DNA of 64,000 nucleotides from Bradyrhizobium cenepequi. Its GTDB lineage: Bacteria > Pseudomonadota > Alphaproteobacteria > Rhizobiales > Xanthobacteraceae. The DNA is taken from contig NZ_JAGKJI010000009.1 in the NCBI RefSeq assembly GCF_020329485.1, positions 1-64,000 on the forward strand, in the 5' to 3' direction. The translations under genes and the position numbers were made by a program. Positions 34,580-42,869 of this stretch are shown piece after piece. Below the pieces are notes generated by a model. The model did no database searches and was not told where the DNA came from. It saw nothing but the letters and a program-made list of their open reading frames with translations. Position 1 is the first letter of the stretch, and every line of letters starts with the position of its first letter.

Positions 34580-34996
34580 TTAGCCGCGATGGGTAACCAC
34601 GCTGGGGTCGGCAACGACCATGTCCAGCAAGGAATCCTCGACCATGCGGCAGTCGACGCCTCGAATCTGGACGCGCCGAGCATCGCCCGGACGAAACACC
34701 ACCCATTCGCCCGGCTTCACGTCCTGACCGTGGAAATCGGTATTGGCGTCATCCTTGAAGGCGGTCTTGCCCTTCTTCAGGACAAGTCCGACGGTCCCCT
34801 GCCAGATCGACTCCTTGATCGTGGAATCCGACAGGATAATGCCGCCGGCAGTCTTGCGCGGCTCGATATAGATCGCGACCAAGACCTTGTTGTGCAGAAC
34901 CTCGACGTTCGACAGATCGCCGACCGAGGCGAGAATTTCCGCCCGCTGATCTTCCGCGCCGGCAAGCCGGTCAATTGTTGCTGTAGCTGTACGCAT
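34580..34996 (-). CDS. Phage-encoded GroES-like co-chaperonin
   Basis: A 138-residue protein with a GroES core: VEVLHNKVLVAIYIEPRKTA, mobile-loop equivalent GGIILSDSTIKESIWQGTVG, and VKPGEWVVFRPGDARRVQ. It has an N-terminal extension of about 27 residues compared with bacterial GroES. Known precedent is gp31 of T4, which replaces host GroES in folding the capsid protein. The neighbouring scaffold and capsid genes suggest the same purpose. Confidence 0.8.
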   Translation of the reverse strand: MRTATATIDRLAGAEDQRAEILASVGDLSNVEVLHNKVLVAIYIEPRKTAGGIILSDSTIKESIWQGTVGLVLKKGKTAFKDDANTDFHGQDVKPGEWVVFRPGDARRVQIRGVDCRMVEDSLLDMVVADPSVVTHRG

Positions 34997-35004
34997 TGCC
35001 TCAC

Positions 35005-35208
35005 TCACTCTTTCATCACGTCTTCCAAGCATTCCGCCAGGATGGTACGCACATCGGCAATCGCTCTGCGATATCCGACTCTGCGCTGGTATTGGCCCCA
35101 ATCGGTAAGATTGCCTGCCGCCATCCCTTCCACGGTCTTATCATCGAGAGCGTCAACCTTGGCCTTGACGCTCGCGGCCAACTTCGTATCCAGAACTTTC
35201 GCGCTCAT
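35005..35208 (-). CDS. Small hypothetical protein
   Basis: A 67-residue helical protein (MSAKVLDTKLAASVKAK...ADVRTILAECLEDVMKE). Its start overlaps the upstream gene by ATGA. Found next to portal/scaffold genes; function unknown. Confidence 0.6.
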   Translation of the reverse strand: MSAKVLDTKLAASVKAKVDALDDKTVEGMAAGNLTDWGQYQRRVGYRRAIADVRTILAECLEDVMKE

Positions 35209-35456
35209 TTCCGCCCCGTTATATTTTCGACAAGCCAGTGCTTTGCCATCTCGCATTGAATGATCGGATCATTCCGACCTTCGATGTCGCCCCAGCCGAA
35301 CAGTAGCGGATAACCATCCGCCTGCGGGATCAGCAAAATCGCGCTGCTTACCTTGCCAAACTCGCCGGCTTCAACCTGATCGGCCATCCGTCGCAGCATG
35401 CCAGGGATATCAGTCAGAGCCGGCCCGCCATCCCTGATAGGGACAATGTTGCTCAT
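35205..35456 (-). CDS. Small hypothetical protein
   Basis: An 83-residue protein (MSNIVPIRDGGPALTDI...). It has a helix PGMLRRMADQVEAGEFG and strands SSAILLIPQADGYPLLFGWG, a common layout of small rhizobial phage hypotheticals. ATGA overlaps on both sides mark the start at 35456. Confidence 0.62.
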   Translation of the reverse strand: MSNIVPIRDGGPALTDIPGMLRRMADQVEAGEFGKVSSAILLIPQADGYPLLFGWGDIEGRNDPIIQCEMAKHWLVENITGRK

Positions 35457-35923
35457 TCCCGCCCCGCAAATAAATTCCGCGCCCAATTCTTGCAGCGCCA
35501 GGAATGCAGCGTCATGAACTCGCGTGCGTTCTGCTTCCGCTTGGCGGCCTTCTTCGGCGCTTTCGGATCAATCTCGCGGAGCGTCTTGACCATCACGCCA
35601 GATTGCGCGCCGATCGCTCCGGCTACGAGCGCGGCCGCATCATGCAGCCCGCCGATCGCGTCGATAATCTGCGCGTCAGCCTTCGCCCGTTCATGCTCGC
35701 GCGCCCGCTGCGTCAGGTATTGCGGCCGCTCCATCAAGGCTTGGCCGCCGTATTCGAGCCACACCGAGTTGTCGCTCACGGATTCGGGATGGCGCTCGCG
35801 AGGTACGCGCCGCCATCCCGACTTTTCGAACTTCGCCACCTCGCTGAAACTCGCATCGCCGAGCAGAGCGGTGGTGACGAGCTGGTAATCCATCCCGTCA
35901 GGGACGCTATCCAGGGTAATCAT
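35453..35923 (-). CDS. Hypothetical protein
   Basis: A 156-residue protein. It opens with a DUF1737-like style segment (GMDYQLVTTALLGDASFSEVAKF...GWRRVPRERHPESVS), usual for proteins that predict a short beta-alpha fold, and ends in a basic helix. Overlaps its neighbour by four bases. Function unknown. Confidence 0.6.
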   Translation of the reverse strand: MITLDSVPDGMDYQLVTTALLGDASFSEVAKFEKSGWRRVPRERHPESVSDNSVWLEYGGQALMERPQYLTQRAREHERAKADAQIIDAIGGLHDAAALVAGAIGAQSGVMVKTLREIDPKAPKKAAKRKQNAREFMTLHSWRCKNWARNLFAGRE

Positions 35924-35941
35924 CGCCTCTCCCTTCGATGA

Positions 35942-36133
35942 TTATTTCTTTTTGGCGTTGGCGCCGTACTCGCGACCCTTTTCGAGTCGGCCCTCGCCCG
36001 AACCCGCGCCGGCATCCATCGACGGATAGGCCTTGACGCGGCCGCCGTTGGCGAAACCCTTCTTGTTGCTCATCTGCTGCCGCACTTCGGCGGAGCGACG
36101 CTGCGCCTCGCCGACATATCGCTGACCCTTCAT
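35942..36133 (-). CDS. Small basic protein
   Basis: A 63-residue, Lys/Arg/Gly-rich, probably disordered protein (MKGQRYVGEAQRRSAEVRQQ...KGREYGANAKKK). It directly follows another small basic gene. Possible nucleic-acid or capsid-interior contact; no evidence beyond composition. Confidence 0.55.
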   Translation of the reverse strand: MKGQRYVGEAQRRSAEVRQQMSNKKGFANGGRVKAYPSMDAGAGSGEGRLEKGREYGANAKKK

Positions 36134-36328
36134 TTACTTTGGCCCTTTCGTCGCCGGGGAATAAGCACGCGGCTTTGCCATCGTGCGTTCGAGCGGTACC
36201 GAGCCCTTCGGCTCGCCCCGCAAGATCAGATCGGAATCCCTGACGGCCGGATCGACCTTGATCGTTTCCGTCGGGAACATGGAATTGAACAGAGCGCGGT
36301 CTTGCGCTTCATCTGCATGCTTTGCCAT
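36134..36328 (-). CDS. Small hypothetical protein next to the portal
   Basis: A 64-residue protein (MAKHADEAQDRALFNSMFPT...) with a proline-rich basic end. It starts immediately after the portal stop, consistent with co-translation. Confidence 0.58.
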   Translation of the reverse strand: MAKHADEAQDRALFNSMFPTETIKVDPAVRDSDLILRGEPKGSVPLERTMAKPRAYSPATKGPK

Positions 36329-39046
36329 TTACTTTGCTGCCTTCTTTGCCGGCTTTGCGGCGGGTTGCGGTGCGGGCTTTGGTGCCAGGGCGGCATTGTG
36401 TGCCGCCATGTCCTTGGCCCTATCGTGAGCCACGGCAGCGGCTTCCTGAGCCCTTTGGTGCGCTGCTGTGTCTTGCTGCATCTTATGGGCATGGGCTTGA
36501 TGGGCCGTTTCCATATCGTGCGCCTGATCGTGCGCCTGCGCCGCCGTGTCGCCGGCAATCTTCACGTTCGCCGCGCGCTCCGCCGCATCCAACTCGGAAG
36601 CGTGGATTGCGACCGTGGACGCCAGCCGGAGCCGTTCCTGCGATTCCTCGATTTGCGCAATCCGGAGATCGTTCGCGCGATCGGCTTCCTTGTCGGCCAA
36701 TTCGGCATGCTTGAGCGTCATCTGCGCTTGCGTGGCCTGACCCTTGGCCGCAGCGTCTATCTGCGCTTTCTGTTGCTTGTGCGAGATATCGGCCATCTTG
36801 GCTTGGACATCGGCCGCCTTGTTCGGATCGATTTGCGGCTGTTGCGGCTGACCGAGCGTCGGCGATAGCGTCGCCTCGACGCCGGTAATCCCCATCTCCT
36901 CCGAGTACTTGAGGAGAGCCTTTTTCGGATCGAACGCCTGCGGAGCGGACGTAACCATGCCCTTGTAGGCTTCCGCCTTCGCCATGCGGTGCATCTTGGT
37001 CGGATTGTTCGGATCAGACACGGGCGATAGCTCGTATTCTTCGAGCGCCTGTAGGAATTGATCCTTTTGCCACTGCATCGCCGGCTTGCGGTTGAAGCGC
37101 CAGAACGCTTCCGGGTCCTCACGGAACCGCTCTTTCAACAACTCGAACTCGCGCGCCTGCGACGCATGCAGCCGCTTGTTGACGGCGCCGACCGGCTTGC
37201 TCGCCTGCTCAATCAGCGCCAGCGTGGTACCGACCGGAGCATCCGCGCGCCCTTCCGCGACCGCCGTTTGAGCGGTACCGCCGAGCCGCTGGCCCAATTC
37301 CTCGACATGCTGCACGAACGCCGTGAACGCCGCGTCGGGCGATTTGTACGGCAGCGGCATAACCGCCTGCCGGATATCGTCGACAGACGCATCCAGGCCC
37401 ACGCCAGAGCCCGGAGCCACGCGGAATTGGTTCGTCAATTGCCGGGCCGCACCCTTGAGGTACAGGAAGCCCGGGAAATTGGCGAACATGCCGGCATCAA
37501 TGAACTCGCGCCACAGCGCCGTGAGGGCTTTCGTCGTATTGCCCAGGAGATGCAATAAGCCGATGCAATAAAACCCGAATGCGCGCATATACGGGAAATC
37601 GACAAACCATTCCTTGGCTTGGCACTGCTCATCATCTTCCCGCCAATTGCGCCTGATTTCCAGCACTTGGCGAGTCCAACGCTCAATCGAGACCTTATAC
37701 GGGAGCGGAACGCCCTTGCCCTTGAATTGCTTTGGCGCGTATTCGTCCAAATCCAATTCACAATAACATTCGAATACCTCGTAATCCAAATCGCGAGGAT
37801 CGGTCTGAATTTGAACGCCCGAGATTTCAGCCTTCGTTTGGTCAACCTGATTTGGCTGATCGGATTGCTGCGTCGGCTCGCCGAGCTTGATATCCCGATA
37901 CGCGCCAGCGATTTGCATGCGGCGCATGGTCGATTTGGACATCTTTTGACGATGCGTGATGCGGCCAGCGTCGGCGAGATCGCTGACGTTCTTCGAGACG
38001 ATGAAATCCTCGATATCGATCGAACGCGAAAGCGGCCGGCGCTTCAGCGGATCATGATAGACCTTCTTCACGCCGAGCCCGCCAAAGCCGACCTTGAAGA
38101 ACATTTGATCCGAGTCAGGCACCCAGCCTTTATCCACCACCGTCAAATAGTGGTTGAAGTCTTTTTCGAACGCGTCCGCCAGTTCGTCGCGCTCCTCTTC
38201 TTCATCCGGCAAGACCGGCGGAGGAACGGGCATAGGAGGCGGAGCGCCAGCGCCAGGAGGCCCGGCGGGAGCCGCGCCGGGAGGCGGAGCACCCGGAGGC
38301 CCAGCCATCGGCGGAGCGCCAGGAGCGGCTTGCGGAGGCGGCTGCATCCCGCCGGCAGCGGGAGGAGGCGGGGGACTGCCGGCGGGAGCACCAACGCCCG
38401 GTGACGGTGGGGACGGCACACCGGGCGAAGCAAACGGATTGAGCCCACCATCCAAGGCCGGCCCGTTATTGTGCCCCATCATCTCCGCCAGCATTTCGGC
38501 TTGCGCCTGCTTCGGAGTGCGGGGCTTGTCGTCGCGAATCTTGACCGGGCCAGCGGCCGGGAGCAATTCACCGAGCGCGTTCGCTTGAAATAGCTGGCAA
38601 GCTTCGAGCAACAGCGGATGGCGAACGGTCGACATGCCGGTGAGAGGCGCGGACGACTCAACAGCCGTTGCCGTCGCAGTCTCGATCACCAGGCCGAGAA
38701 GCTTGATGCCTTCGGCGAGCATTTCCAAATGCTCAGAACGCGATTGATCGTCTCTCTCAATTCCTTCAAGCAATCCGGTCGCAATCTTATTCAATTCGCC
38801 ATCGGGAATTGACTCGGCCAAATTCGAATTGAATTTATCGGCCTTCGGCTTATTCGAATCCGAGCCGCCCGATAGGTCGATCACCACCGACCCGTCGGGC
38901 TGTTCCGAGACCTTCGCGCCATCTTGAAACGACACGCCGCCGCCATTCTCGCCGCCGAGGTCGACAGTGAGAGCGGGAGGCAGCGCATTCTTGTCGTCAT
39001 CCCGTCGATTGAACGCAATGACGGACGGCGCGAAGGGATTTGCCAT
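36329..39046 (-). CDS. Portal protein
   Basis: A 905-residue protein forming the DNA gateway of the head. Portal-like features are the EKDFNHYLTVVDKGWVPDSDQMFFKVGFGG block, the stem/clip-like region (PRDLDYEVFECYCELDLDEY), and long C-terminal helices for the barrel. Two oddities: residues ~205-280 are an almost pure Pro/Gly/Ala insertion in the N-terminal domain, and the last ~180 residues are a His/Gln/Ala-rich coiled coil. It lies between the terminase and capsid genes. Its start shares a base with the upstream microprotein stop (TAATG). Confidence 0.78.
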   Translation of the reverse strand: MANPFAPSVIAFNRRDDDKNALPPALTVDLGGENGGGVSFQDGAKVSEQPDGSVVIDLSGGSDSNKPKADKFNSNLAESIPDGELNKIATGLLEGIERDDQSRSEHLEMLAEGIKLLGLVIETATATAVESSAPLTGMSTVRHPLLLEACQLFQANALGELLPAAGPVKIRDDKPRTPKQAQAEMLAEMMGHNNGPALDGGLNPFASPGVPSPPSPGVGAPAGSPPPPPAAGGMQPPPQAAPGAPPMAGPPGAPPPGAAPAGPPGAGAPPPMPVPPPVLPDEEEERDELADAFEKDFNHYLTVVDKGWVPDSDQMFFKVGFGGLGVKKVYHDPLKRRPLSRSIDIEDFIVSKNVSDLADAGRITHRQKMSKSTMRRMQIAGAYRDIKLGEPTQQSDQPNQVDQTKAEISGVQIQTDPRDLDYEVFECYCELDLDEYAPKQFKGKGVPLPYKVSIERWTRQVLEIRRNWREDDEQCQAKEWFVDFPYMRAFGFYCIGLLHLLGNTTKALTALWREFIDAGMFANFPGFLYLKGAARQLTNQFRVAPGSGVGLDASVDDIRQAVMPLPYKSPDAAFTAFVQHVEELGQRLGGTAQTAVAEGRADAPVGTTLALIEQASKPVGAVNKRLHASQAREFELLKERFREDPEAFWRFNRKPAMQWQKDQFLQALEEYELSPVSDPNNPTKMHRMAKAEAYKGMVTSAPQAFDPKKALLKYSEEMGITGVEATLSPTLGQPQQPQIDPNKAADVQAKMADISHKQQKAQIDAAAKGQATQAQMTLKHAELADKEADRANDLRIAQIEESQERLRLASTVAIHASELDAAERAANVKIAGDTAAQAHDQAHDMETAHQAHAHKMQQDTAAHQRAQEAAAVAHDRAKDMAAHNAALAPKPAPQPAAKPAKKAAK

Positions 39047-39144
39047 TACTTCAGCTTTCGGAACCGCGAAACGAGCCGCTGCAAGCCGATGCCCACAGCG
39101 ACACAGAGCAGATAGAGCGAGACCAGCACCACAGCGTCAGTCAT
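39046..39144 (-). CDS. 32-residue membrane microprotein
   Basis: Encodes MTDAVVLVSLYLLCVAVGIG plus a basic tail: one transmembrane span with the positive end likely inside. The stop TAA overlaps the portal ATG (TAATG) and the start overlaps the upstream gene's stop region, so it is in the translational chain. Function unknown. Confidence 0.55.
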   Translation of the reverse strand: MTDAVVLVSLYLLCVAVGIGLQRLVSRFRKLK

Positions 39145-39313
39145 CTTTCATCTTCCTGCCCGTGCTGATCGTGTTCATGTTGAACAGGAGCAACAGAGCC
39201 CAGAACCCGTAACAAGTGCGCGTTGCAATCGCGACGCCGACCACAATCAACGCGATTATCATGAGCGTGATTATGTTTTCGATAACGAGCCACTTCACAA
39301 CGCCAGCATTCAT
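39137..39313 (-). CDS. 58-residue membrane microprotein
   Basis: Two hydrophobic stretches (IITLMIIALIVVGVAIA and YGFWALLLLFNM) and a basic end. The ATG at 39313 overlaps the upstream stop by ATGA. It overlaps the next microprotein by eight bases. Confidence 0.55.
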   Translation of the reverse strand: MNAGVVKWLVIENIITLMIIALIVVGVAIATRTCYGFWALLLLFNMNTISTGRKMKDD

Positions 39314-39684
39314 TTTCGCCTCACTGGTTTCGATCCGAAGAATTGTCGGAAATTCGCCCCGCGCGTAACCAGCAACAGATGCTCATTGTGGCGCATCATC
39401 GCCCGCGCCTGACGCTGTTGCATTTCCCCTACCGTTTCCTCTTGCCGAGCCGGCGGCTCATCGCCGAAGAACTTCGCCAGCTTGCGCGAAACATCTTCCT
39501 CCGGATGAAGCGCGGACAATTCATGACGGTCCGCGACTTCCGCAACGAGTTGCAGGGAAACGCCATCCGTCGCCGGATTGTAGACAAGGCCTGCATGCTT
39601 CACGCGCAGCCCGCGCACATGCTGCCCAACCATCGCCTTAACAACAGGGTTGAGATCGCGAGAGAGATCGGAACACCGGTTCAT
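39310..39684 (-). CDS. Hypothetical protein
   Basis: A 124-residue protein (MNRCSDLSRDLNPVVKAMVG...). Start ATG 39684 overlaps the upstream TGA; a TTG two codons earlier is less likely. Middle HELSALHPEEDVSRKLAKFF and a basic end (NFRQFFGSKPVRRK). No family recognised. Confidence 0.6.
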   Translation of the reverse strand: MNRCSDLSRDLNPVVKAMVGQHVRGLRVKHAGLVYNPATDGVSLQLVAEVADRHELSALHPEEDVSRKLAKFFGDEPPARQEETVGEMQQRQARAMMRHNEHLLLVTRGANFRQFFGSKPVRRK

Positions 39685-39911
39685 GTCCAATCCTCAGCCG
39701 CTTCCGCGATCTTGCTCAGCTTCTCCCCGATTTCTTCGAGCCGAGCGTTAATCGCTTCCATCGTTGCGACCGCCAATTCCAGGCCGTCGGCAATCCGCTT
39801 CATCGCCGCCGCCTGCGCGAACGCGAACACAAGCGCGGCTTCCTCACCGTTCAGCCTGTTCATGGGCGGGACAGCTTCGAGCCGCTGAAAGTCGAAATTC
39901 AAGTCAGCCAT
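39681..39911 (-). CDS. Small coiled-coil protein
   Basis: A 76-residue helical protein: MADLNFDFQRLEAVPPMNRL, then an alanine/leucine coiled coil to the end. ATG 39911 overlaps the upstream zinc-ribbon gene's stop region. Function unknown. Confidence 0.6.
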   Translation of the reverse strand: MADLNFDFQRLEAVPPMNRLNGEEAALVFAFAQAAAMKRIADGLELAVATMEAINARLEEIGEKLSKIAEAAEDWT

Positions 39912-40065
39912 TTGCCTTCTCCTCTTTCACCTCGACAGCGGCGAACCGCGGCCACGAATACGAAGGGCAGGCACATTGCGCCTGCCGTTCCCCGTTCTTG
40001 AGCGTCACGATTTCCGGATAGGCTCCGCAGTGACGACAGCGGAAAGCCTTCACCGCCGGCTTCAT
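39904..40065 (-). CDS. Small zinc-ribbon protein
   Basis: A 53-residue protein with CRHCGAYPEIV and CACPSYSW pairs, a four-cysteine zinc ribbon. It overlaps the upstream gene by ATGA (40062-40065). Too short for common cut-offs, but it fits the gene chain exactly. Confidence 0.6.
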   Translation of the reverse strand: MKPAVKAFRCRHCGAYPEIVTLKNGERQAQCACPSYSWPRFAAVEVKEEKANG

Positions 40066-40361
40066 CCCGCGCGCTCCAAATCGGATTGCTGCGCCTGTTC
40101 GGCCTTGCCGGCGTATCCCATCGCGATCAATGCGCGGGCGACCAGATGCCAGACGTGAACGGAGAGGCGCGGATAGTCCCTGACCTCGCCGCTCCGCTGC
40201 ACGACTCGCCTATCGAACGCTTCCTTATCGCGGCCGCGCAGCGTCGAGACCGAATAATTGCCCTTCGTCGCGGTACCGCCGATGTTGCAGATATGCGCCC
40301 GAGCGAGTTCGGTTATACGGCCCGTGATCGCGCTATGGAGTTCAACCCGAACAACGATCAT
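40062..40361 (-). CDS. Conserved phage hypothetical protein
   Basis: A 99-residue protein (MIVVRVELHSAITGRITELA...). The layout VELHSAITG, GNYSVSTLRGRDKEAF, VWHLVARALIAMGY is one I know from many siphovirus and podovirus genomes as a small structural-region protein of unknown role. The ATG at 40361 overlaps the upstream stop. Confidence 0.7.
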   Translation of the reverse strand: MIVVRVELHSAITGRITELARAHICNIGGTATKGNYSVSTLRGRDKEAFDRRVVQRSGEVRDYPRLSVHVWHLVARALIAMGYAGKAEQAQQSDLERAG

Positions 40362-40699
40362 TCCGGCACCACCTGCTTTTTGGTGCGCTTCTTCCCCTTC
40401 GGCCATCCGGGCTTGCGCTTTTCCTGCGCTTGCGGGGCTTCAGGAGCGGCCGGCGTTTCGGCAGGCACATCGACAGGAGCAGCCGGCGCTGACGCGCTGG
40501 GAGCCTCCGCATAACTCGCAACAGACCACGCCGCGCCGATGATCTTGAGCCGGTCAAGGTGCGCCGTCAGAGCAACCCGATTGGCCGCCGTGAGCACATC
40601 GGTACCGCTGACGAAGTGAACCATTTCCTGTATGTTTTGCAGGAACAGCGCGCGCCATTCGGTTCGCGAGATCGCGAAGGTATTCGGCTTGTCGTTCAT
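40358..40699 (-). CDS. Hypothetical protein with a basic Pro/Ala-rich tail
   Basis: A 113-residue protein. The N-terminal 65 residues look folded (FAISRTEWRALFLQNIQEMV), then an Ala/Pro linker, and the end GWPKGKKRTKKQ resembles an AT-hook-like KPGWPKG motif. It could bind DNA through the tail. Overlaps both neighbours by ATGA. Confidence 0.6.
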   Translation of the reverse strand: MNDKPNTFAISRTEWRALFLQNIQEMVHFVSGTDVLTAANRVALTAHLDRLKIIGAAWSVASYAEAPSASAPAAPVDVPAETPAAPEAPQAQEKRKPGWPKGKKRTKKQVVPE

Positions 40700-41154
40700 C
40701 GCACGTCACCGGAGCACGAGGGAGTTTGCCCGGATCGTGAGCCAGCGTAGCCAGGAGACGGACCGCCGACAGCCGCCGCGGCAGCGCGATCGACCGGACC
40801 GCCAGCGGCATAGTTCAGCCCGCGTTCTGCGGTACCGCCCACGCTCTGACGGTTCAGAGCTTCCAGAATGTCGCTCATCGAAGCGTCAATGCGCTTCACG
40901 CTTTCACCGATCGCAGGGAACGGTACCGGCCCCGATGGCGGAGCCGGACGAACAGCCGGCGGCGGAGCGGCAGTGAACGCGAACCGCGCCGCCCGCATCG
41001 AGTTGCCGAAGCACTTCACGCAAAGGTCAACCGGACCAAAGACCGTCGGCGCTTCTCCCTCCGCCTTCACAGTGCAGGTAACGTTTTCCTTGTGGCCGTC
41101 GCCCTCTTCCAGCGTCTTGAAACAATGGTCGCACGTGATGACCAGCTTACGCAT
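40696..41154 (-). CDS. Protein with an N-terminal zinc-ribbon-like domain
   Basis: A 152-residue protein. MRKLVITCDHCFKTLEEGDG and DLCVKCFGN give a CxxC...CxxC pair (zinc or electron-pair site). A proline-rich linker and an Ala/Gly-rich helical C-terminus follow. ATG 41154 was chosen; upstream in-frame residues are Arg/Ser-rich. Confidence 0.6.
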   Translation of the reverse strand: MRKLVITCDHCFKTLEEGDGHKENVTCTVKAEGEAPTVFGPVDLCVKCFGNSMRAARFAFTAAPPPAVRPAPPSGPVPFPAIGESVKRIDASMSDILEALNRQSVGGTAERGLNYAAGGPVDRAAAAAVGGPSPGYAGSRSGQTPSCSGDVR

Positions 41155-41569
41155 GCCCGGCCCCATTCTGTGCGAGGAGTTTCTGCGCCAGCGTGAGCAG
41201 ATCGGCGAGCGCAATCCCCTGATTTGGAATGACCTGCATCGCCCGATCATCCCACTGTTGCAGCATGAACCGGTCTTTCTTGCAGGTGACAGCCAGCGGC
41301 TTTCCGATATGCTGCGAGCACCACGCCGCGATAGCCATTCGAGCGGCCGGCGCTTCCACCTCATCCGCAACGCGCGCCGTGAATATGCGAACGTCCTTGC
41401 CCATCGCGAGCCAGATTTTGACGCGATCGACCATCGGCTGAATCGGCTCCCCGATATGGTCGACGCCGCGCCAATGGTCATAGAATGCAAGCGTGCCGTC
41501 GAGATCGACCGCATACCAACCTTGCGACTCGGCAGACTTCCGACCCGCCGAAATGAGGGAATCTACCAT
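41147..41569 (-). CDS. HAD-like phosphatase domain protein
   Basis: A 140-residue protein. WYAVDLDGTLAFYD is the HAD motif I (DxDGT), DVRIFTARV is motif II (T in TAR) and the lysine/aspartate pair around KKDRFMLQQWDD could be motifs III-IV. This matches the small phosphatase domains related to polynucleotide-kinase 3'-phosphatases that phages carry. Start ATG 41569 follows GGGGAAG by six bases; 41584 is an alternative. Confidence 0.72.
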   Translation of the reverse strand: MVDSLISAGRKSAESQGWYAVDLDGTLAFYDHWRGVDHIGEPIQPMVDRVKIWLAMGKDVRIFTARVADEVEAPAARMAIAAWCSQHIGKPLAVTCKKDRFMLQQWDDRAMQVIPNQGIALADLLTLAQKLLAQNGAGHA

Positions 41570-41570
41570 C

Positions 41571-42152
41571 TCACTTCCCCTCATGAATGCGATGCGCCAG
41601 GACAGCGACGCGATCCCAGCGAGTGCGAATGAACACCCGCAGCGCCTGCGCGTTCACGCCAGCGATTCCCAGATCGCCCATCACCATCCGAGCCAACAGG
41701 ATTTCCGGAGCCGGCGTGACAGCCTGCCCGGTGTACGCCTGCGCGCCATAGGCATTGTCCGCGCTCGCCTGCGCGGCGTATATTGCCGGCACTTCCGCCG
41801 TGGACTTCGGCGCCTCTTCGAACCTCTTCACCGCTTCGAGCCGCTGCAATTCCAAGAACTCAGCGCGCTTGATTGTTTCGACCTCATGCGGCTGGTACCG
41901 CTTCAAGAGATCATTGACGGACAGGCTCCCACCTTCCGGCTTCTCGCCGTTGTCGATCGCTTCCGCCCGAGCCCGAGCCGCCTGCCGGGAAAGCGTGTCA
42001 CGGTTCTCGTATTCGGCGAGCGTCTTCCGGACAGCGGCCAACTCCTCCAGCGCCGCTTTCGCCTTATCGCGCCACTTGTCGCGGCTTTCAGTTGCCAGAT
42101 TCAACCTCTCCGCCAAAGTCAGTTCGTGCGCGTAACTTCCACCACCACACAT
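41571..42152 (-). CDS. Hypothetical helical protein
   Basis: A 193-residue protein (MCGGGSYAHELTLAERLNL...). A long coiled coil (RDKWRDKAKAALEELAAVRK) makes up the first half; the second half is Ala/Tyr-rich. Good ribosome site (GAGGAG). It is the first gene downstream of the tRNA cluster. No family recognised. Confidence 0.62.
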   Translation of the reverse strand: MCGGGSYAHELTLAERLNLATESRDKWRDKAKAALEELAAVRKTLAEYENRDTLSRQAARARAEAIDNGEKPEGGSLSVNDLLKRYQPHEVETIKRAEFLELQRLEAVKRFEEAPKSTAEVPAIYAAQASADNAYGAQAYTGQAVTPAPEILLARMVMGDLGIAGVNAQALRVFIRTRWDRVAVLAHRIHEGK

Positions 42153-42378
42153 TTTGCCTTCTCCTCATTGAATTGAAGTGAGAGTTACAGCCCCGACCCT
42201 TGCCGACACGGGACACACAACCTTGACCGCTATGAAAAACGCCGATGCCGACGCGCGCAGGGACGGAGGTTGTCTTTCTGAAATCCGACTCTCTCACCAG
42301 CCGAACGGAGTACCCCCTGCGCTAGATTTGAATTGCGCGAGGGTTATGGGCTTGGGAGGTTTCCGAGGACTAATTGAA

Positions 42379-42431
42379 TGGAGCCGGCGGCAGGAATTGA
42401 ACCCTGCATAACTTCGGCACTTCGCGCCGGC
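42379..42431 (-). pseudogene. tRNA-like relic without D- and anticodon arms
   Basis: 53 nt on the minus strand: acceptor GCCGGCG fully pairs with CGCCGGC, then T and encoded CCA. A T-arm-like GCAGG...CCTGC with GTTCAATT follows a 17-nt residue where the D- and anticodon arms should be. The 12 nt at the 3' end are identical to those of the tRNA-Thr at 42472. Either a deletion relic of a tRNA or a minihelix mimic. Confidence 0.55.
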
Positions 42432-42438
42432 TAAGTGA

Positions 42439-42468
42439 TTGCAGGATCAGGATTTGAACCCTGCATAA
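42439..42468 (-). pseudogene. tRNA 3'-end fragment
   Basis: Contains a T-arm-like AGGGTTCAAATCCTG followed by ATCCTGCAATCA. A 21-nt block (42448-42468) repeats 42391-42411 with one mismatch. No matching 5' acceptor strand is present, so it is a remnant. Confidence 0.45.
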
Positions 42469-42471
42469 ATT

Positions 42472-42547
42472 TGGAGCCGGCGGAGGGAATCGAACCCCCG
42501 ACATTCGACTTACAAAGTCGCTGCTCTACCATTGCAGCTACACCGGC
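42472..42547 (-). tRNA. tRNA-Thr (anticodon TGT), prophage-encoded
   Basis: 76 nt with CCA. Acceptor GCCGGTG pairs with CGCCGGC (one G-T), the D-arm is GCTG...GAGC, the anticodon stem-loop has loop TTTGTAA giving TGT, and the T-arm is GGGGG-TTCGATT-CCCTC-like. The discriminator base is T, unusual for bacterial tRNA-Thr. It would read ACA, a rare codon in this GC-rich genome. It lies between phage gene blocks. Confidence 0.88.
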
Positions 42548-42662
42548 AATTGCTACGTCGGCGTCACGCCGCGCCACAGTCGATTCATCAACGCGGGAGC
42601 CAACCGCACGAATGAGAACCGCAACGCCGTCTAGCCGGACGTCTCCGGCCGCCGAACTTATC

Positions 42663-42869
42663 TCAATAGCCAGGAACCGGCGGAAACGGCTCGATTGGCT
42701 CACTCACGTGCGTGGCGACGTCGACATGCAACGTCACCACGCTTCCCGGCCCGACAGCGCCGGCCTTGATCGCATCGAGAAGGCTTGCGAAGCTTCGCGG
42801 CGCCCAGCCCTCGCAGCCGTTATCCGTCCACACGATGATTGGGCCGGCGATGTCCTGTTCCGCGCTCAC
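42663..42869 (-). CDS. Small hypothetical protein (GTG start)
   Basis: A 68-residue protein (MSAEQDIAGPIIVWTDNGCEG...) ending in a proline-rich EPIEPFPPVPGY. Starts at a GTG overlapping the stop of a 27-residue ORF (GTGA). The sequence PIIVWTDNGCEGW...SVVTLHV suggests a small beta-alpha fold. No family recognised. Confidence 0.55.
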   Translation of the reverse strand: MSAEQDIAGPIIVWTDNGCEGWAPRSFASLLDAIKAGAVGPGSVVTLHVDVATHVSEPIEPFPPVPGY

